A stretch of DNA of 64,000 nucleotides from Buttiauxella sp. B2 (GCF_006376615.1 NZ_VEXQ01000003.1:124001-188000); one strand, 5' to 3'. Shown: positions 28,444 through 38,046, numbered from the stretch's first letter. Translations and numbers: made by a program. The notes: a model not told the origin generated them from the letters alone.

Positions 28444-28445
28444 TC

Positions 28446-29564
28446 ATGCTGCAAAACCTGCTTCGTCCGTTTGTTCGCGATCGTTTTCTTCATCTATTAC
28501 TCCTCGCAGGCGTTGTACTGAGTTTTGCTGTACCTTTTCACCCGCAACGCTGGGTTCATGCCATCGACTGGCACACCATCATTACTCTTGCGGGGCTGAT
28601 GATGTTGACCAAAGGTGTGGAGCTGAGCGGTTATTTCGACGTGTTAGGTCGCCGCATGGTGAAGCGTTTTTCCAACGAGCGAACACTTGCGATGTTTTTA
28701 GTCAGCGCTGCGGCGCTGCTTTCAACCTTTCTGACCAACGATGTTGCACTGTTTATTATCGTGCCATTGACTATTACGCTTAAAAAACTATGTGCAATCC
28801 CCATTAACCGATTGATCATATTTGAAGCATTGGCGGTTAATGCAGGCTCAATGCTGACGCCAATTGGCAATCCGCAGAACATTTTGCTGTGGGGACGTTC
28901 TGGCTTGTCGTTTGGCGAATTTACCTGGCAGATGGCTCCTGCTGCGTTGGCGATAATGATCAGCCTGTTGGCGCTTTGTTGGTTCTGCTTTGCCAGGAAA
29001 AAACTCATTTATCAAATTCACGATAAAAGGCACGAATGGCAGCCGCGCCTCGTATTAAGTTGCGTGGCGTTTTATGTTGTCTTTATTGTTGCATTGGAAT
29101 TGAAGCAGGAAGTTTGGGGGCTAGCGGTTGTCGCCGTGGGCTTTTTACTGCTGGCGCGCCGCGTGTTGTTAAGTATCGACTGGAGCTTACTACTGGTCTT
29201 TATAGTGATGTTTATTGACGTCTATCTAATAACCCAGCTTCCGGTGTTGCAACACGCTTTAGCGGGAATAAACCAGCTTTCTAGTGGTGGGCTATTTGCA
29301 CTGGGAATCGGTTTGTCGCAAGTGATCAGTAACGTTCCCTCGACCATTTTGCTGCTGAATTACGTTCCAGATTCCGTGTTACTTGCTTTTGCGGTGAACA
29401 TCGGTGGTTTCGGTTTGTTGCCAGGGTCGCTTGCCAACCTGATTGCACTACGCATGGCTAACGATCGCCGTATCTGGATACGTTTTCACTACTATTCTTT
29501 GCCGATGTTGTTGTGGGCGGCGGCTGTAGGTTACGGCTTGTTGCTGCTTATGAAGAAGCTGTAG
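28446..29564 (+). CDS. ybiR: YbiR, inner-membrane anion permease-like protein
   Basis: A 372-residue polytopic protein of the ion transporter (ArsB/NhaD/SLC13-like) superfamily, the same length as E. coli YbiR. About ten to eleven helices are visible, with the re-entrant type motifs LTNDVALFIIVPLTI and GNPQNILLWGRSG that these families use to bind substrate. The substrate is unknown; the tight link to mntR recurs in enterobacteria and hints at a metal- or anion-related role. Confidence 0.93.
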   Translation: MLQNLLRPFVRDRFLHLLLLAGVVLSFAVPFHPQRWVHAIDWHTIITLAGLMMLTKGVELSGYFDVLGRRMVKRFSNERTLAMFLVSAAALLSTFLTNDVALFIIVPLTITLKKLCAIPINRLIIFEALAVNAGSMLTPIGNPQNILLWGRSGLSFGEFTWQMAPAALAIMISLLALCWFCFARKKLIYQIHDKRHEWQPRLVLSCVAFYVVFIVALELKQEVWGLAVVAVGFLLLARRVLLSIDWSLLLVFIVMFIDVYLITQLPVLQHALAGINQLSSGGLFALGIGLSQVISNVPSTILLLNYVPDSVLLAFAVNIGGFGLLPGSLANLIALRMANDRRIWIRFHYYSLPMLLWAAAVGYGLLLLMKKL

Positions 29565-29570
29565 ACTAAA

Positions 29571-29597
29571 AAAGCGAGAGGGGCTTTTCAGCCCCTC
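29571..29597 (-). terminator. Terminator downstream of ybjI
   Basis: GAGGGGCT (29578-29585) / AGCCCCTC (29590-29597) with a 4-nt loop and an A-run on the left that gives a T-run on the minus strand. It ends the ybjJ-ybjI transcript and also separates it from ybiR. Confidence 0.85.
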
Positions 29598-29604
29598 AAC
29601 GACA

Positions 29605-30420
29605 TCATTCGTTAAACGGCGCTTCTTTTTTCAGTACCTTTTCAATCACATCCAGCACGGCTTGCTGGTTGCAATGCCCGGCCTGATAAGACGCAATCTG
29701 CTTAATTTTTTCGGGCGCATTAGCCATCGCAAAACCGAATTTGGCTTGACGGAGCATTTCAATGTCATTGCCACCGTCGCCAAAGGTAACGACCTCGCTG
29801 TCATCAATACCCCATTTTTCCTGCAAAATCCGCAAACCGTTGGCTTTATGAACGCCTGGAATAATCAGGTCAATAGAGCCATGGCCACTGGTTACCGGCA
29901 CCATAATGCCTTCGAGTATTTCTTCCAGCGAACACATGGTGTCGTCTAACAAGTTGTCCGGCAGATTTAGCGCGAACTTAAAGAACACGTCGTCGAGCCC
30001 TGAAAAGTCATCGACTAACTCAAGACGGTGATAGTACGTACGCGCCATTTTTATAAACGCATCGTCATAACTATTCAGGGTATAACCATTGTGCTTCCCA
30101 CAGGCGATGATATCCGCATGAGGCAACGTTAGCAGGTGGTCGATAACTGTGTTGAATTGCTGTTTCGTCAGCTCACCGTTAAAGATGTCTTTACCTTCGC
30201 TAACCACCCAACCGCCGTTATCCGCAACGAATGAGATCTCGTGGGCAATCTCCGGGAAAAATGAAATTAACTGGTAATACTGATTGCCACTGGCGACCAC
30301 AAAACGAATCTCTTGCTCCTTCATCTGCGCATACAGCTCAGCAAAACGCGTGCGGTTGTACTCTTTCTTATCGTTCAGGAACGTACCATCCATGTCGACG
30401 GCAATTAATTTCACACTCAT
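29605..30420 (-). CDS. ybjI: HAD-family sugar phosphatase YbjI
   Basis: A 271-residue Cof-type HAD phosphatase with the nucleophile motif DMDGTFL (Asp9, Asp11), VVASGN and the metal motif [11 protein letters not shown]. It fits YbjI better than the paralogue YbiV (SupH): [16 protein letters not shown] and WGIDDSEVV are YbjI-specific as recalled. E. coli YbjI dephosphorylates the riboflavin precursor 5-amino-6-(5-phosphoribitylamino)uracil, and also FMN. It overlaps ybjJ by 4 bp. Confidence 0.93.
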   Translation of the reverse strand: MSVKLIAVDMDGTFLNDKKEYNRTRFAELYAQMKEQEIRFVVASGNQYYQLISFFPEIAHEISFVADNGGWVVSEGKDIFNGELTKQQFNTVIDHLLTLPHADIIACGKHNGYTLNSYDDAFIKMARTYYHRLELVDDFSGLDDVFFKFALNLPDNLLDDTMCSLEEILEGIMVPVTSGHGSIDLIIPGVHKANGLRILQEKWGIDDSEVVTFGDGGNDIEMLRQAKFGFAMANAPEKIKQIASYQAGHCNQQAVLDVIEKVLKKEAPFNE

Positions 30421-31640
30421 CGAGTTCTCCGTTGAAGCAAGTGGGTAACAGGGTCTGTAGGTTTAGCGACAGCTTTCGCAACTAGCGCTGCGACAACCAT
30501 CAATGCAAGTACTACCAGCATGGCCAGACGCAGGCCGTAATGTTCACCGAGGAAGCCCAACAGCGGCGGCCCCACCAGGAATGCAATATAACCAGAAGCT
30601 GCGACGACACTGACGCGAGTTGCGGGATCAGGTCCGGTATCGCCTGCGGCAGAAATCGTTAATGGGAAACCGAGCGAGGTACCCAATCCCCATAAAATGA
30701 CGGAAATACCGGCTACAAAAGTGTTATCGACAAAGATGATTAAGCCAATGCCTAAAATACCCATCATCGCACAGGCACGAACCACCGACACACGGCTATA
30801 ACGGTCGATAAACCAGCCACCGGTAAAGCGACCAACTGTCATCCCCAGGGTAAAACCGACATAAATCATTGAGCCTGATGTCGGGCTAAAACCATGGCCA
30901 TCCACCATCAGCAAGGGTAGCCAGTCGTTCGCAGAGCCTTCAGCAAAGGCCATTGCCAGCACAATGGTGCCAATTAATAGCAATTGCAGATCTTTATAAA
31001 AGGGCGGGTGAGATTCGAGTGGGGTGTCGGCATCAGCATCTGCATTATTCTTTCCAACTCCATGTGGAATCGCGCTGATTGCAATAACAATTGGCGTGAT
31101 AACCACCAGACCAATCACCAACAGGTGTCCGTATGCGCTCACGTTCAAGGCGGTTAAACTCATACCAATACCCGCACCCGCCAGTGTTCCAAGGCTGTAA
31201 AAACCATGCATCATCGGTAACACGGTCTTCTTTAGCAATCCTTCAACAATGGCACCTTCTACGTTCATCGCAACTTCAGCCGAACCCAGTCCCGCACCCA
31301 AAATAGCCAGGCCAATGGCGAACAAGATTGGGGATGAGAGGAACAGCGCAACGCCCATCACCATCATGCCCGTTACCATTAATGTCATGCCGCTACGGAT
31401 GATATTGCGTGTACCAAAACGCTTAACCAGCCAGCCGGAGCAAAGGATGCCGCTCATTGATCCAATCGACAGGCCAAACAACACAATCCCCATACCGGCA
31501 GTCGAAACACTCAGCGTATCTCGGATTGCAGGGGTGCGTGTAGCCCATGAGGCCATGACCAAACCGGGAAGGAAGAAAAAGGCGAATAATGCCCAGGTGC
31601 GACGTTGAGTGGCTTTGCGATTACTAATGGCGGTAGACAT
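30417..31640 (-). CDS. ybjJ: MFS transporter YbjJ
   Basis: A 407-residue major facilitator protein with twelve predicted helices. It matches E. coli YbjJ, for example [20 protein letters not shown] and [18 protein letters not shown]. The substrate is unestablished. It is divergent from the TetR-type gene rcdA with about 105 bp between, which contains a short palindrome, so RcdA may control it. It forms an operon with ybjI. Confidence 0.92.
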   Translation of the reverse strand: MSTAISNRKATQRRTWALFAFFFLPGLVMASWATRTPAIRDTLSVSTAGMGIVLFGLSIGSMSGILCSGWLVKRFGTRNIIRSGMTLMVTGMMVMGVALFLSSPILFAIGLAILGAGLGSAEVAMNVEGAIVEGLLKKTVLPMMHGFYSLGTLAGAGIGMSLTALNVSAYGHLLVIGLVVITPIVIAISAIPHGVGKNNADADADTPLESHPPFYKDLQLLLIGTIVLAMAFAEGSANDWLPLLMVDGHGFSPTSGSMIYVGFTLGMTVGRFTGGWFIDRYSRVSVVRACAMMGILGIGLIIFVDNTFVAGISVILWGLGTSLGFPLTISAAGDTGPDPATRVSVVAASGYIAFLVGPPLLGFLGEHYGLRLAMLVVLALMVVAALVAKAVAKPTDPVTHLLQRRTR

Positions 31641-31685
31641 GGAAATACCGGTTGGCGACGAATGGAAATTACACTAGCAAGTTTG

Positions 31686-31699
31686 TGTACATTTGTACA
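31686..31699. promoter_or_regulatory. Candidate RcdA operator between ybjJ and rcdA
   Basis: TGTACA-TT-TGTACA is a palindrome in the divergent promoter region of a TetR-family gene, a classic place for autoregulation. The assignment to RcdA is inference. Confidence 0.5.
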
Positions 31700-31746
31700 T
31701 ATTGCCTGGTAAACTCTTTTTAGTCCGATTTTACCGAGCGATAAAC

Positions 31747-32292
31747 ATGATCAAAGCCCCACGCCGCAACGATCCCGACAGACGTGGACGTATTTTACAA
31801 GCCACGCTGGATATGCTGGTAGAACATGGCATTAGCCATATCACGCACCGTAAAATTGCCGAGGCGGCGGGTGTCTCGTTAGGCTCGATGACGTACTATT
31901 TCGAGGGTATCGAATCACTATTGAGTGAGGCGTTCACGCAATTCGCGCATCAAATGTCCGAGGAGTATCGAACCCGTATGGAGCACGCGCGTAATCGCGA
32001 CGAGGCCTGCGAAGCAATCGTTGATATGATTTGCGCAGAGAAAATTGCTACGTCTTATAATCTGCAAGTAATGTATCAACTTTATGCCTACGCCAATCGT
32101 AACCCTGAACTAAAAATCATCATGCAGGACTGGATGTGCCGCAGCCAGCAAGTGCTGGAGGCTTTCTTTGACCCCATTACCGCCCGAACGCTGGACGCAT
32201 TTATCGAAGGTATGACGCTGCATTACGTGACTGACCGGCATCCATTGAGCCGCGAAGATCTCACCAGAATGCTGGCGAAAATTGTGGGATAA
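31747..32292 (+). CDS. rcdA: TetR-family regulator RcdA (YbjK)
   Basis: A 181-residue TetR regulator. The N-terminal HTH is GISHITHRKIAEAAGVSLGS followed by MTYYFEGIESLL, and the C-terminal ligand domain is variable. It corresponds to E. coli RcdA, which activates csgD and affects stress-response and biofilm genes. The frame is open to 31693, but the ATG at 31747 gives the family-like start MIKAPRRNDPDRRGRIL. It is followed by an MFS gene that is absent from E. coli K-12 at this place. Confidence 0.9.
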   Translation: MIKAPRRNDPDRRGRILQATLDMLVEHGISHITHRKIAEAAGVSLGSMTYYFEGIESLLSEAFTQFAHQMSEEYRTRMEHARNRDEACEAIVDMICAEKIATSYNLQVMYQLYAYANRNPELKIIMQDWMCRSQQVLEAFFDPITARTLDAFIEGMTLHYVTDRHPLSREDLTRMLAKIVG

Positions 32293-32451
32293 AATTGGCA
32301 GGTGATTTTCTGCATTTTGTTAGCTAGAGTTTGAATCGGTTCTTCAATATGAGTTTCTTACCAATGTAGTTGTTCCCTTAACGATAAACACAGCTTTAGA
32401 ACCGACGCCATCGTCGGCGAGTTACTTGTGCTTGTTGATAAGGGATAACCT

Positions 32452-33687
32452 ATGTTTTTTCTCATTCTGCGTACACTTCGCCAGCATCGCTGGTTTGCTC
32501 TCTTGGGCGCGGCATTACTCCTTTCCTCTATCGGAAATGGTCTGACTTATGTGATTGTATTTGGCAAACTCCTCGCGCTCGAAGCTAAACCATCTGCATT
32601 GACTCTTGCCTATATTCTGGCGTTAGCGCCTGGTATTCCAGGGAGCTATTTGGCAGAGCGACTTCTGACTAAAATGCCACCGATTCCTGTTCTGATATTG
32701 AGTGAAATTACCGGATTTGCAGGGCTTGCTTTACCTCTGTGGTCATTGTTTAGCGATAACCAAGTTCTGCTGCTGTCGAGCCAAGCCGTGGCTGCTTTTG
32801 CGGGTGGTATGATGGTGCCGGTGTTGAGCCAGACATTAAAGAGTGGCCTCAAACTTGCCGAGCTTCCTGCTGCATCTGGAATGGAAACCTTTATATTTGC
32901 GGCAAACGTCATTCTTGGCATAGGAATAGGGACGCTTCTTTATGGCCGGATACCTACATTCGCTATTCTTGCATTGGATGCTCTGAGTTTTGTGTTTGGG
33001 ATACTACTGCTATTCGCAGCTCACAAGGCATATCAACCTGTTAGCACACCGGAACATGGAAATCTTGTACTGGTACTCAACTGGCGAGGGTTGACTCAGT
33101 TACAGCGTCGGAGTTTGCTGCTGCTTCCTTCGCTCGCGTTAGTTGGCGCACCCGCAATGGCATTGTTACCCGCGCTGGCTCCGAACTTTAGCGGCTCATT
33201 CGCCGATTCAGGGCTGATGTTGTTGCTGGCTCGCAGTGTTGGGCAGCTTATTGGCCCTCTGCTGTTGTCTGAAGCACAACTGCAACGCCACACGGGTAAG
33301 CTTAATATCCTTGTCACTTTCCTTGCGCTGTTTATCGGTTGCTACACATTGGTTTCTATAACTGACAGACAATGGCTGGCGATGCTGCTTATCGTCATGG
33401 CGCATATTTTCACTAATATCGTTTATGTTCTGGCGACTCTGAACATTATGCGAACCTTTCCTGTCGCACTCACCGGAAGGGCAATGGCGAAGTCCTGGCG
33501 TCTTCAATTGGTTATCACATTGATTTTGCCTGTAGCGGCAGGCTTTGCGGCAGATAACTTTGACCCAGCGTGGGTACTGTATCTCAGCTCTGGCAGCGGA
33601 TTTATGGTGATGATTTGTATGCTGGGTGTGAATCATTTTCTGGGAAGATGTGAGGGTAATTATTTGAATATTAAAAAGAGTGATTAA
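32452..33687 (+). CDS. MFS transporter, accessory
   Basis: A 411-residue polytopic protein with about twelve helices and a major facilitator fold. It is not YbjJ-like; the EntS/MFS_3-type group is the closest I can suggest by eye. Loop 2-3 lacks the textbook GxxxDRxGRR motif and reads AERLLTKMPP. The substrate is unknown. It lies 159 bp after rcdA on the same strand and is convergent with the SDR gene, so the two form an inserted segment between rcdA and rybB. The C-terminus ends in a charged NIKKSD tail. Confidence 0.8.
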   Translation: MFFLILRTLRQHRWFALLGAALLLSSIGNGLTYVIVFGKLLALEAKPSALTLAYILALAPGIPGSYLAERLLTKMPPIPVLILSEITGFAGLALPLWSLFSDNQVLLLSSQAVAAFAGGMMVPVLSQTLKSGLKLAELPAASGMETFIFAANVILGIGIGTLLYGRIPTFAILALDALSFVFGILLLFAAHKAYQPVSTPEHGNLVLVLNWRGLTQLQRRSLLLLPSLALVGAPAMALLPALAPNFSGSFADSGLMLLLARSVGQLIGPLLLSEAQLQRHTGKLNILVTFLALFIGCYTLVSITDRQWLAMLLIVMAHIFTNIVYVLATLNIMRTFPVALTGRAMAKSWRLQLVITLILPVAAGFAADNFDPAWVLYLSSGSGFMVMICMLGVNHFLGRCEGNYLNIKKSD

Positions 33688-33820
33688 TTTTAGATAATAA
33701 AAACCAACTCATACAACCTGATTGATAAAAATAACGCGTTACTTTTTTATCGATCGATTAACCCATTGGTGAGGAGAGGCGGAAATAGAGTGATTGCCAA
33801 TATTTTCCGCCTCTAGCGCA

Positions 33821-34618
33821 TCAGCTGGTTGTTGTACCAGCAGTCATGTTGACCACCGTTGCTGTCATTGCGCCTGCATGATCCGATGCCAGAAATGTCA
33901 TGAGTTCGGCAACTTGTGAAAGTGTTGGCAGACGCTTGAGCATAGTGCTTTGTGCAGCACCACCAAGCCACTGTTCCACCGTTAACCCCATTTCCTGTGC
34001 CTTTGGCGCAAACACTTCGCCGGTATAGGATCCTGCTTGAACCGCACCAGCAATCGCATGAGACCGAACACAGATGACGCGAATGTTCCTGGGGCCAAGT
34101 TCGCTGGCAAGAGCCTTGACGAATGCTTCAATACCCGCGCAGCCGACGATATGGCCGAGGTGTCCTGGAATTGCCATTGTGCCTGCGGGAGCAACGACCG
34201 TCAGGATGGTTCCCGCACGTTCACCGCCCATGTGGGGAATAACCGCTTTTGAAATGTTGAATTGTGCAGTAAGGAACGGATCTATTCCCTGCATGAATTC
34301 GGCCAGGGATAATTCCTCGATTCCTTTGCCCTGGTTATGCATAAAACCCGTTGCGTTGACCACTAAGTCAAAACCATTGGTTTGTTGGGCAAGGCGCGCA
34401 ATTCGTTCGCTTGTGGACTTCTCGTCGAGTACGTCAATGACGAATGTCTCGGCCATTCCACCTGCCGTGCGGATTTCGCCAGCAACACGGTCCAGCTTAT
34501 CTTGATTACGTGCAACAAGATGCACATGCGCCCCTTCGCGTGCCATGGTATGCGCAATTGCACCGCCAATCGCACCGCTTCCACCGAAGATCACAGCTAC
34601 TTTGTCTTTAACCAACAT
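33821..34618 (-). CDS. SDR-superfamily protein lacking the Ser-Tyr-Lys triad
   Basis: A 265-residue Rossmann protein. The NAD(P) motif GGSGAIG (12-18), a D-V pair near 62-63 (VIDVLD) and NAT (88-90) in place of NAG are as in classical SDRs. However, the catalytic Ser region reads VVAPAG, and the Tyr-x3-Lys pair is replaced by His156 and Cys160 in HIVGC. It is therefore probably not a classical dehydrogenase; it could be a binding or regulatory protein, or use altered chemistry. ATG 34618 has GAGG nine bases upstream; ATG 34633 overlaps that site and was rejected. The substrate is unknown. Confidence 0.82.
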   Translation of the reverse strand: MLVKDKVAVIFGGSGAIGGAIAHTMAREGAHVHLVARNQDKLDRVAGEIRTAGGMAETFVIDVLDEKSTSERIARLAQQTNGFDLVVNATGFMHNQGKGIEELSLAEFMQGIDPFLTAQFNISKAVIPHMGGERAGTILTVVAPAGTMAIPGHLGHIVGCAGIEAFVKALASELGPRNIRVICVRSHAIAGAVQAGSYTGEVFAPKAQEMGLTVEQWLGGAAQSTMLKRLPTLSQVAELMTFLASDHAGAMTATVVNMTAGTTTS

Positions 34619-34747
34619 CGCGTATTTCCTCATCAGCCCACATCATTAAAAATTATGTGCAATACACGCTTTGCGCAAACGGGTGATGAAGGTAAGTTCA
34701 GAGGCGAAGCCGCGGATAATTCGAAAGCTTCATGAATTTCAGGCAAT

Positions 34748-34826
34748 AAAAAACCCATCAACCTTGAACCAAAGAGGCGGGGTTGATGGGCTCCACAAAT
34801 TGGGGACATCAAAGAAAAGCAGTGGC
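34748..34826 (-). ncRNA. rybB: RybB small regulatory RNA
   Basis: The minus strand from 34826 reads GCCACTGCTTTTCTTTGATG, as I recall for the E. coli RybB 5' seed, and continues through TGTGGAGCCCATCAACC to a terminator stem (CCCATCAACC / GGTTGATGGG) ending in six T at 34748. The length is 79 nt, as in E. coli. RybB is an Hfq-dependent RNA that represses many outer-membrane protein mRNAs on envelope stress. It lies between the inserted SDR gene and ybjL, the E. coli location apart from the insertion. Confidence 0.95.
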
Positions 34827-34832
34827 ACTAAT

Positions 34833-34860
34833 TAAGACTTTGCCCCCGGCAAAAAGTTCG
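34833..34860 (-). promoter_or_regulatory. Sigma-E promoter of rybB
   Basis: On the minus strand CGAACTT (-35, 34854-34860) and GTCTTA (-10, 34833-34838) are 15 bp apart and close to the sigma-E consensus GGAACTT / GTCTAA. The -10 lies 6 bp before the RybB 5' end. Confidence 0.85.
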
Positions 34861-34902
34861 CTCTTTCTTAAAAAAATATTTTTTCTTTGTCTGTGGCATG
34901 GA

Positions 34903-36585
34903 TCACAAACCGGGCCATATGATTACTATAAGAGTCCCGGCCAACGTTAACAACACGTTAGCGATAGCGTAAGTTCCGGCGTAGCCAAGTGCTGGAATAT
35001 TGCTGCGTGCGGTGTCGCTGATGATTTCCATTGCTGGTGCGCAAGTACGTGCGCCCATCATTGCGCCAAACAGCAATGCGCGGTTCATACGTAAAACATA
35101 TGCGCCGAACAGGAAGCAGATAACGACTGGGACCAGACTGACGATAAGCCCTGCTACCAACATTTGCCCGCCAACTGCCCCTAAACCATTGCCAATGCCG
35201 CTACCAGCACTCAGCCCTACGCCCGCCATAAAGACCATTAGACCAAACTCTTTCACCATATTCAGCGCACCTTGCGGGATGTAGCCGAAAGTAGGGTGGT
35301 TGGCTCGCAAGAAGCCCAGCATGATCCCCGCAAACAGCAAGCCTGCTGCGTTACCGACACCAAAACTGAAGGAGCTAAACTGGAAGGTGATCATGCCGAT
35401 CATCAAGCCAATAATGAAGAAGGCACAGAACGCGAGCAGGTCGGTAATCTGGCTGTGAATCGAGATAAAGCCGATACGCTCTGCCACTGTTTTCACACGA
35501 CGAGCATCGCCGCTCACCTGCAATACGTCACCTTTGTTAAGCACAATACTGTCATCAATAGGCATTTCAATCTGGCTGCGGATTACACGGTTCAGGAAAC
35601 AACCGTGATCGGTCAGCTTTAATTGCCCAAGGCGACGCCCCACTGCATTGTGGTTTTTCACTACTATTTCTTCAGTAACGATGCGCATATCCAGCAGGTC
35701 ACGGTCGAAAACTTCTTTACCGTTACGGAAGCTTGGATCAAGACGTGAATGTGCATCTGGATAGCCCACAAGTGCGATTTCATCACCTTTTTGCAGCACC
35801 GCGTCACCATCCGGGTTTGCCAGAATGCCATTACGACGAATACGTTCGATGTAGCAACCAGTCTGGCGGTAAATGCCCAGCTCACGCAGATTTTTACCAT
35901 CAGCCCAGGCAACCAGTTCAGAACCCACCCGGTAAGCACGAATTACAGGCAAGTAAACTTTGCGTGCCGCGTCTGTATCAAGACCACGTTCACGGGCGAT
36001 TTGTTGGGCGCTGGTTTGTAAATCCTGGTGCTGAAGTTTAGGCAGGTAACGTGCGCCGACAATCAGACTGACCAGACCGATAAGATAGGTCAGTGCATAG
36101 CCAAGGCTCAGGTTGTCTAATGAAGTGGCTAGCTGAGCTCCGGTGACCCCAGAATGGCGCAAAGTATCACCCGCACCGACGAGCACCGGGGTGGAGGTCA
36201 TCGAACCTGCGAGCATACCGGCGGTGAGGCCAATATCCCAACCGAAGAACTTCCCTAATCCTAAAGCCAGCAGCATGGCAGTTCCGACCATCACCAGTGC
36301 CAGCATCAAGTAATTTTTGCCATCGCGGAAGAAAATTGAAAAAAAGTTGGGTCCAGCTTCCACGCCAACACAAAAAATGAACAACATGAAACCCAGATTT
36401 AGAGCCTCTGTGTTAATAGAGAAATGTTGTTGGCCGAGCAATAAAGAGACCACTAAAACACCAATGGAATTACCCAGTTGGACTGAACCAAGGCGTAATT
36501 TTCCCAGGCATAATCCTAAGGTCAGAACAACAAATAATAACAGGATGTAATTCCCGCTTAACAAATCTGCGACGTTTATATTCAC
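34903..36585 (-). CDS. ybjL: YbjL, AspT/YidE-family putative transporter
   Basis: A 560-residue inner-membrane protein with the AspT duplication architecture: about five to six helices, two central cytosolic RCK_C (TrkA-C) domains (about 200-370), then another six helices. It matches E. coli YbjL along its length by eye (for example [19 protein letters not shown]). The family contains aspartate:alanine exchangers; a transport role for YbjL is likely, but the substrate is unproven. It is divergent from ybjM, with rybB downstream. Confidence 0.95.
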   Translation of the reverse strand: MNINVADLLSGNYILLLFVVLTLGLCLGKLRLGSVQLGNSIGVLVVSLLLGQQHFSINTEALNLGFMLFIFCVGVEAGPNFFSIFFRDGKNYLMLALVMVGTAMLLALGLGKFFGWDIGLTAGMLAGSMTSTPVLVGAGDTLRHSGVTGAQLATSLDNLSLGYALTYLIGLVSLIVGARYLPKLQHQDLQTSAQQIARERGLDTDAARKVYLPVIRAYRVGSELVAWADGKNLRELGIYRQTGCYIERIRRNGILANPDGDAVLQKGDEIALVGYPDAHSRLDPSFRNGKEVFDRDLLDMRIVTEEIVVKNHNAVGRRLGQLKLTDHGCFLNRVIRSQIEMPIDDSIVLNKGDVLQVSGDARRVKTVAERIGFISIHSQITDLLAFCAFFIIGLMIGMITFQFSSFSFGVGNAAGLLFAGIMLGFLRANHPTFGYIPQGALNMVKEFGLMVFMAGVGLSAGSGIGNGLGAVGGQMLVAGLIVSLVPVVICFLFGAYVLRMNRALLFGAMMGARTCAPAMEIISDTARSNIPALGYAGTYAIANVLLTLAGTLIVIIWPGL

Positions 36586-36886
36586 GAAGGATAACTTCTT
36601 GTTTACGAGTAACTTGTTGAAAGAGATGGTTTTTTGGGTTAGGGTTTCTACTAATTACGACGTAATCTAATGTATTTTCTCTGCATTAAAATATCCAGTG
36701 CGCAGACCTGATAATAGCCATTAGTTTAATCTTAATGAAGTTTAACGGCTAGTAAGAATATTGTACTAATTGCACTACGTATTTTTAGCATGGATTGCTA
36801 AGACTTTATCTGACTGGGGCAGGGTTCTGCTGGCAGAACCGTAAATTTAAGTTCGATACAAGCGATCGTCAGGGGGATGCCTGTTC
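36586..36886. other. ybjL-ybjM divergent intergenic region
   Basis: About 300 bp of AT-rich DNA with presumably divergent promoters. I see no strong dyad, small gene or RNA motif in it. Confidence 0.4.
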
Positions 36887-37252
36887 ATGCGTGGACAACG
36901 TTGGTTTGGGATTATTTGTTGCTTCGTGTTGTTTGTTGGCGTGTTTCTTTCTCAGAAACTCAGTGTTGTCAATAGCTACGCGGGTGATAGGCACTCAGAT
37001 TGGGGGTTGTTGTTTTTTATCCTGCCGGGTGTTATCGCTAGCGTGTTTTCACGCCATGGCCGAGTGATCAAACCGCTGATTGGCGCAGTCCTGGCCTCAC
37101 CGCTTTGTCTGTTAATCATTCACTTTTGGTTATCGCCAACGCGAACGTTTTGGCAAGAAATGGCCTGGATGTTTAGTGCGGTGTTTTGGTGTGCTCTTGG
37201 AGCATTGTGCTACTTGTTTGTGCGTAGTGTGCTCCGCCGTCAGCGGCGATAA
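36887..37252 (+). CDS. ybjM: YbjM inner-membrane protein
   Basis: A 121-residue protein with three to four hydrophobic segments and a basic tail (RSVLRRQRR). It occupies the ybjM position next to grxA and resembles YbjM (about 125 residues) in size and hydropathy, with moderate sequence agreement. The function is unknown. ATG 36887 follows a G-rich stretch (aggggga) acting as ribosome site. It converges with grxA on a shared terminator. Confidence 0.85.
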   Translation: MRGQRWFGIICCFVLFVGVFLSQKLSVVNSYAGDRHSDWGLLFFILPGVIASVFSRHGRVIKPLIGAVLASPLCLLIIHFWLSPTRTFWQEMAWMFSAVFWCALGALCYLFVRSVLRRQRR

Positions 37253-37283
37253 AAAAACCGGCTCACTGAGCCGGTTTTTTTTG
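37251..37283. terminator. Bidirectional terminator between ybjM and grxA
   Basis: A-run, then stem AACCGGCTCA / TGAGCCGGTT around a single C, then a T-run of eight. The symmetry serves both convergent genes. Confidence 0.95.
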
Positions 37284-37292
37284 GTCTGTTGC

Positions 37293-37565
37293 TTATTCCG
37301 CGTTCTGGAACAAATTCAGATGTTCTTTAGCGTAAGCTTCGAAATCAGTGCAACCGCCAATGTGTTTCTGATCGAGGAAAATCTGCGGTACGGTTTCAAC
37401 AGGTTTACCAACAGTTTTTTCCAGATCGGCTTTGCTGATCCCTTCCGCATGAATATCAATATAGCGGAAGTTGAAGTCGTCACGTTCAGCGGTCAATTTC
37501 TCAGCCAACTCTTTAGCACGAACGCAATATGGGCAGCCAGGGCGGCCAAAGATTACTGCAAACAT
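37293..37565 (-). CDS. grxA: Glutaredoxin 1
   Basis: A 90-residue glutaredoxin with the active site CPYC at residues 11-14, the cis-proline motif TVPQIF and the glutathione motif GGCTDF. It reduces ribonucleotide reductase and protein disulfides using glutathione. It is about five residues longer than E. coli GrxA at the C-terminus (HLNLFQNAE), and the Tyr of GGYTDF is Cys here, an extra cysteine near the glutathione site. AAGGAG precedes the start. Confidence 0.96.
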   Translation of the reverse strand: MFAVIFGRPGCPYCVRAKELAEKLTAERDDFNFRYIDIHAEGISKADLEKTVGKPVETVPQIFLDQKHIGGCTDFEAYAKEHLNLFQNAE

Positions 37566-37710
37566 GGAAACTCCTTTATTTTTTGAAGCCGAGCGAACCG
37601 GCGAATGGCAACTATAATGCCGCTAACCGCCAGGAATGAAAAGAAGGTCTTGCCTGTTAGTTTGATATTTGCCACCTATGACATCGGCGTAAAAAGGAGG
37701 GGAATCAGGT

Positions 37711-37716
37711 TATACT
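37711..37716 (+). promoter_or_regulatory. -10 element of the ybjC-nfsA promoter
   Basis: TATACT lies 31 bp before the ybjC start, preceded by GGT. No strong -35 is visible, as expected of a SoxS/MarA-activated promoter, but I could not place a mar/sox box with confidence. Confidence 0.5.
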
Positions 37717-37746
37717 GGACCGACAATTGCCTCTGGAGACAAGCGG

Positions 37747-38046
37747 ATGCGTTCACTCGGTGCACTCCCGAAACCGGTATTAATCCTCGAAGTTATCGGT
37801 ATTGCTTTTTTACTAATTTCCTATCTGTCCCTGAATGGTTACGTGGCATTGCCCGCCCCTGTAGGGAGCGCTACAGCAGCTATTGTCATGGTGTTTTTGG
37901 GCATTGCGCTAATGCTGCCAGCAGCAGCTTTCATGGTATGGGCGATGGCTCAAAACGTTGCGCCGTTGCTCACTAAAGACCATCCTCGACTCGATAAATC
38001 TCTTTCAGACAAACCAAAGGATAAACGCGATGACGCCGACCATTGA
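37747..38046 (+). CDS. ybjC: YbjC, small inner-membrane protein
   Basis: A 99-residue protein with two hydrophobic segments (about 11-33 and 40-70) and a charged cytosolic tail rich in Lys and Asp. It is in the E. coli ybjC position and of similar size. The function is unknown; in E. coli it is cotranscribed with nfsA under SoxRS/Mar control. The end overlaps the nfsA start by 17 bp, so translation is coupled. CTGGAG lies upstream of ATG 37747. Confidence 0.92.
   Translation: MRSLGALPKPVLILEVIGIAFLLISYLSLNGYVALPAPVGSATAAIVMVFLGIALMLPAAAFMVWAMAQNVAPLLTKDHPRLDKSLSDKPKDKRDDADH

Noticed and set aside
34748-34790. Terminator of ybjL
   Set aside because: The stem and T-run are the intrinsic 3' end of RybB, whose full 79-nt sequence and own promoter lie here; any ybjL termination is secondary.
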